Assembly (NCBI GenBank): GCA_903813345.2
Contig: CAIIXF020000005.1
Location: forward strand, 14,141,375 to 14,201,374
Length of the DNA stretch: 60,000 bases
Direction: 5' to 3'
Origin: Owenia fusiformis
Taxonomy: Eukaryota; Annelida; Polychaeta; Sabellida; Oweniidae
Part shown: one piece after another, positions 34,586-46,900 of the stretch
Numbering within the stretch: the stretch's first letter is position 1
Layout: the number at the start of each line of letters is the position of its first letter
Translations under genes and position numbers: made by a program
The notes under the pieces: model-generated
Databases searched by the model: none
What the model saw: the letters and a program-made list of their open reading frames with translations, nothing else
Told to the model about the DNA's origin: nothing

Positions 34586-34816
34586 AAACACTTTGAATGA
34601 TCTATAATTAAAAACATTTTTATTATAATCAAGCTTTTCAACTGTAATGTTATCTTGAAAATAAATTTACAAAAATATTCAGTGGGCGATAATATGTTAT
34701 TTTTAGACATGTGACTATTTATGTCAAGATTTTGGCACCTCAAGTTAACAAACAAGCGTATTAGTCATATCATTTGAGACATTTATTAATTGATATCCAA
34801 AATATACATAACTCAC

Positions 34817-34929
34817 CTTCTCAAATACGGTGTTTGTACAATAAAATGACTTTAAACACAAATGATTTTAAGATTCGCAATACCGGAAGTTTACATTTGC
34901 TCGCCCGGATGTAAGAAACACATGTGAAA
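34817..34929. promoter_or_regulatory. Putative bidirectional PUS1/DDX56 promoter
   Basis: DDX56 starts at 34930 on the plus strand. On the minus strand a GTGAGT donor at 34816 is the likely end of the untranslated first PUS1 exon, which would splice to the acceptor at 32702. Between them ACCGGAAGT (34882-34890) is a consensus ETS/GABP site, typical of divergent housekeeping promoters. No TATA box is obvious. Start sites are inferred. Confidence 0.5.
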
Positions 34930-34989
34930 ATGGATGAGAAAAGTATTTTGAGTTTCCACCAAATGGGCCTTGATGACCGTCTATTAAAG
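34930..34989 (+). CDS. DDX56: DDX56 exon 1
   Basis: Reads [20 protein letters not shown], with the F..MGLD.RLL opening of DDX56. ATG is in AAAATGG context; an ATG 8 nt upstream hits an immediate stop. Phase 0 end at GTTTGT. Confidence 0.85.
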
Positions 34990-37900
34990 GTTTGTAAACA
35001 ATTAGATCATTTCATGCTTATGTGATGTATGATTTGCGTGGACTTCAAAAGTATACTTGGTCCTGCAGACTCTAGACTTAGATCTAATTCAAAGGCCAGT
35101 TCAAAGATATCAAATCGTCAAAAAAGTTTTTGAAATGAAATTTTTTTCAGGATTGACTATAGATCTAAGCACCTCTAGTTTAGGTTCGGTGTTTTATCTC
35201 ATCCAAAGGCATGGATGTTCACTAGAATAAAGCCATTCGAGAAAATAAAGTTTAGTGAATATTTGAGACCCTATCTGTTGCAAGACTAACGCCTGGCGTA
35301 ACCGTCACCATGTTATTCAGTGTTTTTTAAGTAGCGCAAGGATCCTGCCATGACCGTGGTAATGTTATCGTGAAAGCCTGGTATAACCGCGACAATGCTG
35401 TATTATATTGCAATGCCTGCCATGACCGTGACAATGTAATATAGTTCTGCAAGGCTTGGTATGACCGTAACAATGTAATATAGTACTGCAAGGCCTGGCA
35501 TGACCGTGACAATGTAATATAGTATTGCAAGTTCAGGTATGAGAGTGGTAATGTAGAAATTAACGATTAGGACTGCTATAACCGTGACAATGTGTATTGC
35601 AAAGCCTGGCATGACCATGGCAATGTAATATAGTATTGCAAGGCTTGGTATGACCGCCATGGCAATGTGATATAGTATTCCAAGTTCGGGTATGAGAGTG
35701 GTGTAGAGTGTATTAGAGTGGTGTAGAAATTTATGATTGCTATAATTGACCGTGACAATGTGTATTTGAAAACCTGGCATGACCATGACAATGTATTATG
35801 GGATCGCAAAGCCTGGTATGACCATGACAATGTAATATAGTATTGCAAGGCCATGTATGAGGGTGGTAATGTAGAGATTTAGGCTTAGTTCTACTATGAC
35901 CATTATAATGTATTGCAATGACTAGTAAATATGTATGACATTAATGCCAGGAATATCCTTAACAATTTTAAGTGATCCTCATTACAATTAAACAGTTTAA
36001 TACTATGATCATGGTGTTTAACTACCTTAATCATGTCAAAATCAAAATTACTACTATACATTAATATTCACATTCGCTTATAAACCACAACAAAGGCTAC
36101 GGTCGCGCCAGGCTTCCACGATAACACTTCCAGGGTCATGACAGACCTTGCAATAGAATCCAGCATTGTCACGGTTATACCAGCCTGTCAGGGTTATATA
36201 TTTGGGGTTATATATTTGGGGTCAGACTTACTCTCTTCGAGAGCCATGATTTTGAAACTTATGGCTGAGACTCCCAACGGAGAAATGGACAGCTGAATAA
36301 TAGTGACCTTTGAAACATGAATTAAGTTGATCCGGGGCTTACTTTTGTTCTCTAACTAATGTCATACATCATTATCATCCTTCTGTGCAAGTGGCGTTTT
36401 CTCCTCGGACATTTTCGTAAATCTCCGGAGGTTGTCCGAACCTAACTCATTCTCAAAATTCATTTCGTCCGTTGCGTATCTCGCTCCTAGCAAACTGCCG
36501 TATTGGAAATGGTTCGAAAAAACATTCACTCGATGTACAATTTACAAGTCTTGATCGAAAAAGAAGTATTTCAGCGCTCCAATACTTGCACGGATTGATG
36601 ATATTGATGTAAGACACAGTTAGAGACCAAAAGTAAGCCGCAGATCTCATTATTCATGTTTTAAAGGTCACTATTATTTAGCTGTCCAAGTGCGCCGTGG
36701 GCGTGGGAAAGCTATAATATCAAAATCCACATAGCTTTAGCAGGAAGGAAGGTCAGACGGTTTCTAAAAGTTCAGTTTGTTTGGGCTGTTGGGAACCCGC
36801 TCCGAATCTTGCTCAAAAAATTCTGTAAGTTGTTCCTTTTCTTGTCTCCCCCATTCCTTCCATTTCCCTTTGGATCAAACTTAAGATATCATATGTACCA
36901 TGTCCTGCTTGGCCTAGTGATATAACTTGCACTTTTCAAAACATCTTCGTTCCTATATTGTCATCTGGCCTGGGGGGGGGGGGGGGGGTGGGTACTCCCA
37001 TATATCGGCTATATGGGTATGTGCTGCTACAGTTATCTCATCCTACGACCCCTTTAGATTGTGGTCGTACGCCCGTATCATTCTTAAGATATCATATGTA
37101 CCATGTCCTGCTATATATTCTTTTTATGTTGTTAGATCGCCAACTTTATGGGTTTATCGGCAGAACGAAGATATTTTCGTTTTTAAATAGCAATACTTGT
37201 GTTTAATATTTAACTTATTTCAACCGTCAAATTCCTCCATTCAGTTCCTGATATGCACCAGTCATAAGGGAAATCCCTGGGGAATTCCCCTTCCAACATT
37301 TTGAAAATTGCTGACATATTTCCGATGTAAAAATGAAAATCTCTTTGTTCTGCCGATAAACCCTTACAATTATCGATCTAACAACATAAAAAGAATTCTA
37401 AAATACTCTGGAATGTATCGAGGTAGGTCATTTAATAGTGCAATGCGTAGTTCATTCTCTGACATTGTGGAAAGACAGGCTTACCAATGATACGGGCGTA
37501 CGACCACAATCTAAAGTGGTCGGTAGGATACAATAACTGCTAAAGTGGGTCACTTTTTCACAAAAAATCCCTATATGTGGGTCCCATTCTGAAGAAAAAC
37601 CCTAGATTTAGGTCCCAATAGATCAAAAAATCACTAGAACAGGGTCTACTTTTTGAAAATCCTAAAACTGGGTATTGTTTTAGAAATAATAATCGCCGGA
37701 AGTGGGTCTTGTCTTATAAAAATCATCTTTAAATAGGTTTATTTTTGAAAGAAAAACCCAAGAGGTGGCTACATTTTTAGAGAAAAAATCCCTAGATGGT
37801 GGTAGATATATTGAATCTCAGCGGCACCCCCCCCCCCTGTACAAAAGGTTGACCAGTGTCTGATAGTTATACAAACGAAAATATGTCCAGAAAAAGAAAA

Positions 37901-40900
37901 TATCTGCCTATTACAAGAAAAGAAATTTCACTTTTTGTGATTTTGTAACATGGACTCTATATATATGGGAATCTCCCCAACCTAGAAGTCACATTTTCAA
38001 AGAAGATTAAATCGGTTGGTAAATACTTTAAAACACATTTCTTTAAGGCAATTTTTCATGTAGACTTCAAATATGATATCCCTCAAACTAAATTTTGAAT
38101 ATTTAATGAAGTTAATCAAGATTATTTCTACTCGCATCTAGTATACTGAATTGAGATGAAACCCTGAACATGTGAAAGTTGTAAAATTGTTCTTTCCACA
38201 AAAATTCCTTGACAAATCAGCCATATTAAATACTGCTAAAAGCTCTTTTCACATAAAAATGATTGTCATTAAAACCTCCCAAATAAACTGATATTGGATT
38301 GATAAGAATGGTTTGAAAGGTAAATTTTGCTGTAAATATGATTTAACTGAGAAAAACAAAGGTAAAACAAACACATTTTAATCAATATTCTGTTTTTAAA
38401 TTGTCTTAGAGAGTGACCAGATCAGCTTGACCTTGTGGTTTTAACACAGGACATCAATTTCACTCCCAAATATGGAAAGTGCAAAAATAGAACTGTCAAT
38501 CAAATGTTGAACTTACCAGAGAGAAAGTTATATTTAGATTAATTTGTTGATCAGATGTGATCTTGGGTTTTTCAGCATTGAGGCTTCATAGCAATAGCTA
38601 AGATTTTAGTCATAAAAACTATTTGATGAATATATTCAGGTCAGTGTGACCTCCATAATAAGGACATGACATAAGAAAAAAAGAAACTTGTCTTTGACAA
38701 GAAACTCTAAAAAATCTATTATATCCCAAGAAGATTGCACAGTCTGGTTTGAATATTCCTTGCCTCAGAAAGAAAGACCTTATTTTTATTTTCTTTACCA
38801 AAACTCATGTACTTCTCATCCAAAATATCTGATGGCATAGTGTTTGAACTCAAAACTCGTGTCATTTTTCTGAAATGTTCATCTTCCACTTTGACTCTAT
38901 GTAATTGCATCAATAAGTTTATTCACAGAAATAAATCACTAAATAAAAAATGTCAGAAAATGTAATTGCAACATGACTTCTCAACTTCCAGGCAATTGCA
39001 AAGCTTGGTTGGTTACAGCCTACACTGATACAAGAAAAGGCGATACCCCTGGCACTGGAGGGAAAGGATGTACTCGCTAGAGCTCGAACAGGAAGTGGAA
39101 AAACTGCAGCCTTCGCCATTCCAGTCATTCAGAAAATACTACAATCAAAACAGGTTTGATAAATATTACGATTAATATGCAAGTAATTTCTATTGAAATA
39201 TATTCTATATTACCCTAAAACATGGGCTTTCAAGACGCATTATTGATTAAGGATATACCAGTGTAACCCTTACGACAATGGTGATATATTTTTAAATTAC
39301 AGAAATAGGAAATTAACACCTCTATGAAAAGCTCTTTTGTTAACTTCACGTTTGGCAAGTGTTCTGTATTAAATATCAAGGACGCAGAATGACGATATAT
39401 GATGCTTTACGACATAGTAATCCATAGCAACTAAGAGATTCTCATTTTCAATGTTGTTTTATCATGACGTCATATAACACTTTTGTTAATGGGTTCTCGG
39501 AATATGATACCATTATCTGTGACGTCAGTGACATATTGCCCCATCAACAAATAAACAAACAAATGAACTATACGTAATCAATTCTTCCAAATAATTCAGT
39601 AATTTTTTGTATATTCTTGTTTCATTCCAGTTTCATGTCTGTTTCTTTCGTTTATCCCAGCAGTATATGTGTATAATGCCCATGTATTACAAACACGACA
39701 AATCTAATTTGTAACTTGCTTCTTATTTCGCTACAGTCTGTATGAGTTTTCACTAAGTATAGTCTATAGCCTATGTATTGACATTTGAAACAAGCCATTC
39801 AAACCTTTGTTCAATTTATGTTATTATTCTTTATTTTTATAATTATAGTTACCAGTTAAAAATATTTTCCCAGTGAGTATTAACGACCATGATCGGACAT
39901 GCCGGATACAATGCGAAAAACGTCCATAGCAGTTCACAAAAATACATTATTCGTGTACTACATTCAGTAGACGTATCTTGCTCAAATCCGACAGCTTTAC
40001 ATGGGAGGGAATGTACAACCCCACCCGAAAATCATCAAAAAGCACGCATGCTTTATATCACGAGTGAAATCATTCATGCCTGATCTGTGAGGTTATACTT
40101 GTAAAGGCAGTTCATTAGACAGGAGATGTTGAGTTCTCACAATTGTTAACTTCAAATGTAACGTTATCCTTTACCGAAAAATGAACAGAAATATTAGCGT
40201 ATTAGAATAGAAGTCAAATATGGCTATTATTAGCCATTTTAAATCATCGTTTATTGAATGAATGTCTTACTGGGACATCTAGCCCTCAATTTATTCATAA
40301 TTTATAATATTTTGAAATGATGTTTATCATTTGGACTTAGCTAGTTTATGTTTTTGTGAGCAGTCGATTTTGTTAATTCTTGAGAAAGACGTCATATATT
40401 TAGTTAAATTATGACGCGAATTGACCAGTGGCTTTTGTATCATTGTTAAAGCACACCAATCTTCAACGGCATTTTCAAGCGTAAAACAGACCGTTGACCC
40501 TATGTTTTTTTTATATCAAAATAAACATGAGAACACCTTTTTTTTAGAATAAGCAAATAAAAAAAATACCACAATCCATTGGAAATTTGCGTAATTTTCA
40601 ATTCAAAACGTGTCAAAATGCGAAAATGAGAAAGATATGTTTTTAATGGAAAAAACGTTATAAGAATTTACAAATATTGTTGGGGTAGGGGTAACACTTT
40701 AAGTGAAAAAAAGTAAGAAAAAATGTCATGTGTGTACCAATATTCGAACCAATTTAATTATGTATAAAGGAAGTTTATCTAGGCTCGAAAAAAATCGTCA
40801 ATACACCCTAAATCATCATTTTATCGACGAAATACCGGATTTTCTCGCATATACGCCCCCCTAAATTTAGGCCCATGGGCCAAAAATCGAATGTAGAACG

Positions 40901-43900
40901 CTTATACGCCCATGGGCCTATAAAAATGACTATTTATTGATTTTTTGAATAAATTCAAGGGTATTTTGTCACTGGCAGATCGTTCTGTCGTTACTTTGTT
41001 TCAACATTAAGTTCAACGCTGTGCCGTAAGTGGCAGTGGTGGATTGTTCTGTTGTTACTTTGTTTCAACATTAAGTCCAAGGTTGTAGGTGACATTTCCT
41101 TTATAATTCTTACAAAACATGCGGTAGGACTACAACCGAGTAGGTACGGTAGTCTTTGAGGAAGATGGCTGATGCCCACCTTTACGCCCACTGGGCCAAA
41201 AATCGAAAGTAGTACACTTATACACCCATGGGCGAAAAATAAGAGGTAAAATAACAGACGAAATTACCCCTTCTTTCAGTTATACGCCCAGGGCTTATAT
41301 GCGAGAAAATCCGGTATAGGAAAATACGTTTTTTTTTGCTTTGGAATCAATGGCGCCTCAAATGTTCAAATGATGATAACGTCACACCTATTTTCAAAAG
41401 CTTCTCATGAAAAAACTAATCCGTTGACCTACCTTTTTTATTACATTTTTTGAATCGCTACATCTTGGTCTATAATAAAAACCTAGTTTCGTTGAGATTG
41501 AAAGTGGTCGATTTTTTCGGAGGTTACACTGGTATATCCTTAAGTTCATTTGAAAAACAAATGTAATGAAGATATTTGTTTGGATAGTTAAATGTATATT
41601 ATTTTTCAAGATTATTAAGAAAAAAACTGAAACTGAGATTTAAGATGAGGTGTAAGAACTCAACGCAAAATTGTACCTTATATTACTGCTAAATTATCGT
41701 ACTGAATTTTATATTTTATTTCTATTAATAGATGGCGACCAAACAGAAGGTATCTGCAATCATTCTGACACCAAGTAAAGAACTCTGTAACCAAGCTTAT
41801 AAGAATATACAGGTATGGAAACGAGTCAATATACATGTATGCTTACTTTGTCTATGTCATACCAAATGCCCCAAATTTCTATGAGTCCCTAAATGGGTCA
41901 TGGTAAGATTTGTCCCATTGCAGGGGCATTGCTAGGACCTAAAAATATGTGAGGCAAATGTAAATATTTGAGGCAAATGTAAATAGTTGAGGTAAATGTA
42001 AATACATGTAGATGATGCAAATTTACAAGAGGCAAATTTAAATACATATGAGGCAAAATTAAATAGATGAGGGAAATATAAATAGAGGAGGCAAAATTAA
42101 ATAGGTGAGGTAAATTTAAATAGGTGAGGCAAATTTAGATAGGTGAGGCACATTTAAATAGGTGAGGCAAATTTGAATAGGCAAGGCAAAAATTTAAAAG
42201 CAAAGGAATACATCATTATACTTCGTTTTTACAGTTTCAATAAAAAAGTCTGAATTAATATGGTAAACTTTTGGCGAGGCTGAGCCCATGCATTGACAGT
42301 ACCAGCTTACATAGTATAAACCAGAAAATACTGGAATTGTCTCTATTTTATACAATAGACCAAGTACAAAGATCAAATTCAATTTATACACTCATACGAG
42401 AGAGGAATTAGAATTAACCCCTTGACTACCTGGAGTGACGAGATATCTCATCACCTCAGAAATGACATTGAAACCAAGAGTGACGAGAAAATCCGTCACA
42501 AAGTTTTTCACTTAAATTGCTCTTATTTGAAAATTTTTTATCCAATTTAGACAAAAATGTATAGAATAATCTCTGCCATCTAATTTCATTAAGTTGAGCA
42601 TCTAAATTTGTATAAGCATGTAAAATGTTTAAAGCTGGCAAAAATGAAAAATTCTCTGGTTACACCTGATTTTAGAGCCTGATATTCAAGAGGTTAACAA
42701 CAAAGCCTTTTATGTGTCTTACTTAATTGTTTATTAATGAATGCAGTATGGTTGAATGATTAAATATATGATTACATGTCTCTTTGATTAAAGTCCTGAA
42801 TATTAAATCAGTATTCATTTCAACCACCAATTACTTATAAATATTTAATGTTTTTATTTTTGCAAATTGAATATGTGGTGAATAGTAGGCATTTGTTAAA
42901 CAGTATAACATAGCAGCAGTGATGTCCCCATCATTAAAGCAAGTTGGCGCAGCACCCACCTGAGATTTTAAAAACAGGCTTGCACCTGCCTGAGAATTCA
43001 TTTGCACCCACTTGAAAATGAGAAAAATCATGAAAAATGGGCATATTTTGAACAATTTTAGTCTGAATTTTGCACCCACTTGAGAAAAAATCCTTTGGAG
43101 ATCACTGAGCAGTGAATCTCCCTAACATTGAAGCAGTCTGCTAAGTCAAAGAATATATTGACTTCATACCTAATTGTGAAAAACATGGACTTACAAATTC
43201 AAAAGATATTTTTTTATCAGCTGAGAAAAATCCGGGGAAGAACGCACTTACTTTGACACAATTTATTCAGCAGAATTGAGTTAAAGAAATGATTGCCAAT
43301 GAGGATCCACCAAAAATAAACATATGTACCGTACAGGTCCGAAGATTTCTATATTCTGCACATTTCTAGTCTGATTGCTCAGAATCATAAATATTTTTTA
43401 GATTCACTGTACTATGTAATAAATAGAGGTTATTTAATGGGAGGTTTTTGATACACTATATTTGAGGGAAATACAATATATCTACCTGATGGACCAAGAC
43501 AAAAATCGAGCATTTAATAACTGATTATTTTATACTTGGCTCAGTATCTACTCCCTGAATTTTTGACGTCGTATATCTGATGAGCGGGTTATATCGGCGG
43601 GTGATATATATATATCACCCGCTCACGTCACATTTTAATTATATTCCCGCATGTCATTTACCTACAACACTACTATAGAGTCAATCATTTTTGTATTTCC
43701 ATGTTCTATTATATAAGCCAAGGAATCGTGAGTTCTGGCTCAATTTTAGAAAATGTTTGAGACAATTTGTTGTGTTTTTCCATTCATTCAACATTTGATA
43801 GCCTGGAACATTATGTGCAGTATATTGTCCATGGATTTCACATGATTTGTAGCGTATAGGTCGTGCATCTGCAAATCTCGATATGTTATACAATCCATAG

Positions 43901-46900
43901 GGGGCGCCTAATGCTTCAATGCATAAACTTACATAAACATCTTCAAGAAAGAAATATGGAATATTTCGAGAAATTCTGGCAATTTCTCGTGAGAGATTTT
44001 GTGACATCATATAGCCAGCACCCGAGCAGAGGCCTGGGTAAAGGGTATGTGGATATTCCTCTTTTGTGACGTACCATTTTGATGTTTTCCATCGATGTGG
44101 GTAGTCCTTATATTTGCAATTTCCAATGAGATGATTGGTCGAATTCTTGGTTTCCCATTGGCTCATATTAGCCACCAGGTGGCGTGTGTTAACCCACATG
44201 TCATCATCTGTTTTCATGACGAATTTAGCATTTGGGCAGAATTGTACCGCCCAACGTATTCCAAATATTGTCTTATATGTTAGATTCCTATAAGAGTCTA
44301 AAAAATCCCCCTGAACCATATCCTGAAACTCATTATTTTCCTTTTTGATTAAATAATTCACCGTTTTATTTTTACTCATTCCAAAAAGAAACACATGTCT
44401 TGTGTTGTAAAGTTTTTCAGCTTCATGACTTGCCCAAGTTTGTCTCAAAATATCCCGCCTTGTTCTCCGATTGTACGTTGACGTAATAAAAATCACAATT
44501 TCGATTGGTTGAGCCCCAGCACATACTTTGTTAGAGTTGAATATGTACGATAATTTTGGGAAACAGCAATGACATCTATCTTGTCGGATTGTAGGTAATG
44601 TATAATTTTTTGTGTGATGTCCATATTTTTCATGAACTGTATCACTGCATTTTTTCAGTTCAATACTCTCCTTATGGAAATCTTCACATTTTTCATCGAG
44701 ATCTTCAATAAACGTTAACGCCTTTTTTCCTTTGGAAAATGTTTGGATCTTTTGTCCAAAAGCTAATCTTTTTGTAACTGGTGAAATTATGTTCTTATAG
44801 CTTACTGTAATATTCAAAAGTGGATATAGAAAATATCCAAAGAGTATCATATAGATCGTTAACGAAACAAATAATGTCAGTTTGATTGTTTTGCAATTTA
44901 GATCCATCTTGTTATTTTATTTGTTCAGTTGTTTATTTAAGTTAAGATATTTTATAATTTTATTTCAAAAAAGATTCTAAATGATTTCTTTGTGTCTTTC
45001 TTTCTTGATAGAGTCCTACAACTGGTTTCTCTAGACAACTAGTTTGAGTGACTTTTGATATCCATCTTCGATTATCTAGCTCAATGGATAATCATTAGCC
45101 AGCAAGTCATCTAGATTAATAATTAAAATCAGACACATGCATTTTTAATAACTCATGCAATAGGACATGCTCAACATGATGAAGAAAATGTAAACACTTG
45201 TCAGTTTTGTCCGAAAAATAGACCTTAAGTTAACAAATTTCTAAAAAATGACATGATAATTTAACTCAATGACAAGGGTATTGACCAACTTAAACTGAAA
45301 GGGATGGTTCATCCAAATAATAAGTATATTTAGATCCTTCGGAATCCAAAGATAACAAGTAGTTCTTAAATGACCAAAATACCTAATCCTTTCACCAAAA
45401 TGACCCTAACAGCATACATACTTTTTTATTTGTTTTCATGTGAAAGCTTAATATGGAATTATGTTAAAGTATTTAGGAATCAGTGATTTGTTGGTGATTT
45501 AATGAATGAGGTTCTTGTATGAGAGCCTCAAACTGACCCCAGCAATCAGAGTTGGTTATTGCCAAGGCCCTTCACTTCTAAATGAAAACATAATGAACAA
45601 AATTTTATAGCTATCCAAACATAGCCTATGTAATGCCCACTAAGGGATCCAGAATCTATCAAGGGGCCCAAATTTTGAGTGCGGAAAAAAAATTCCACAA
45701 AAAAATTTTGGGCCCCTCAAATTGAAAATAAGGTCCAAATTTGGCCTAAAAAGGCTTTAAAAGACCAAATTATGCCCAAAAAGGCCCATTTTTGATTTTT
45801 GGGGCCTTACAAAATTTTTGGGTCCCAATGGATCCGCCAGTGATGTCTATGATTGGATGAATACAAAAATGTAAATTGGAATGATTGATTCTTTGTAATA
45901 TAAGAATGTAGTGTACTAGCTCATTTGCTCAGGAAAGTTTATTTGATGTGTTCTAGGAACTTACAAATAGCTGTAGCAGAGAAGTAAGATGTGTTGATGT
46001 TTCTGGTCAAGTCTCTCTTAATGCACAGAAGTAAGTATAGTAAAACCAGTGTATGGAACATTCTTTAGAAAAGAACATTTTTTAGAAAAAAGTGTTCACT
46101 ATAAGTTGGTGTTCACAAAACGAAGAGTTTGGTCTTATGGCATCCAGTATACTTTCATCTCAACCGTAACTCATACTATGTTCTGTATGTGCCAAATCTT
46201 TAAGATTTTTGCAAGAAACCAAAAAATGATTTATATCTCGTAAGTTGTTCTTTATGGCATCACCCTGCTAAAACAATTTGATTCAATAAGACATAACCAT
46301 GTCTTCAGTTCATTCTATGATGCACATTTTGAAATTGAGTAGTTATTTTTGTGTAATTTTTGGTTTTGTTTGTTTTGAATTTTTCCAAAAAATTACTTAT
46401 TCATTACATATGAAAATTAGAAAAATCTTAACTTGTTTTTCAAATAGGCCTCTTCTGATGGAAAACCCTGATATAGTAGTCGGGACCCCCGCACGTATTA
46501 TGGCCCATATTCAGGCGAAAAACCTTGATGTCAAAGAGACATTAGAAATGGTTGTCATTGATGAAGCGGATCTGGTCTTCTCTTTTGGTTATGAACAAGA
46601 CATTAAAATTCTATTAAAGTAAGTATTCTTTATTTGATTGCCAAGTGTAACATTTGTATGGAATAAAAATATTGAATGAAATAATTATACTTAATAGTCT
46701 TTCATCTATATATTGATAAAATATTGAATAAGCTTCTTTTTCAGAATAAGAGAAGAACAAGATTTACGTTTTGCACACTTCATAATACAAATATATGTGT
46801 CTTCAAAAATGTAATATTTTTGTCAAAAAGCAAGAAAATAAATTAGAATTAGAAATGAGTATTGCAGATTAAAGGTATTTATTCAAAATTATTGTCATGC

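Noticed and set aside
39889-40083. 64-codon frame in the TTAA element
   Set aside because: No transposase motif, short, and no homology I can recognise.
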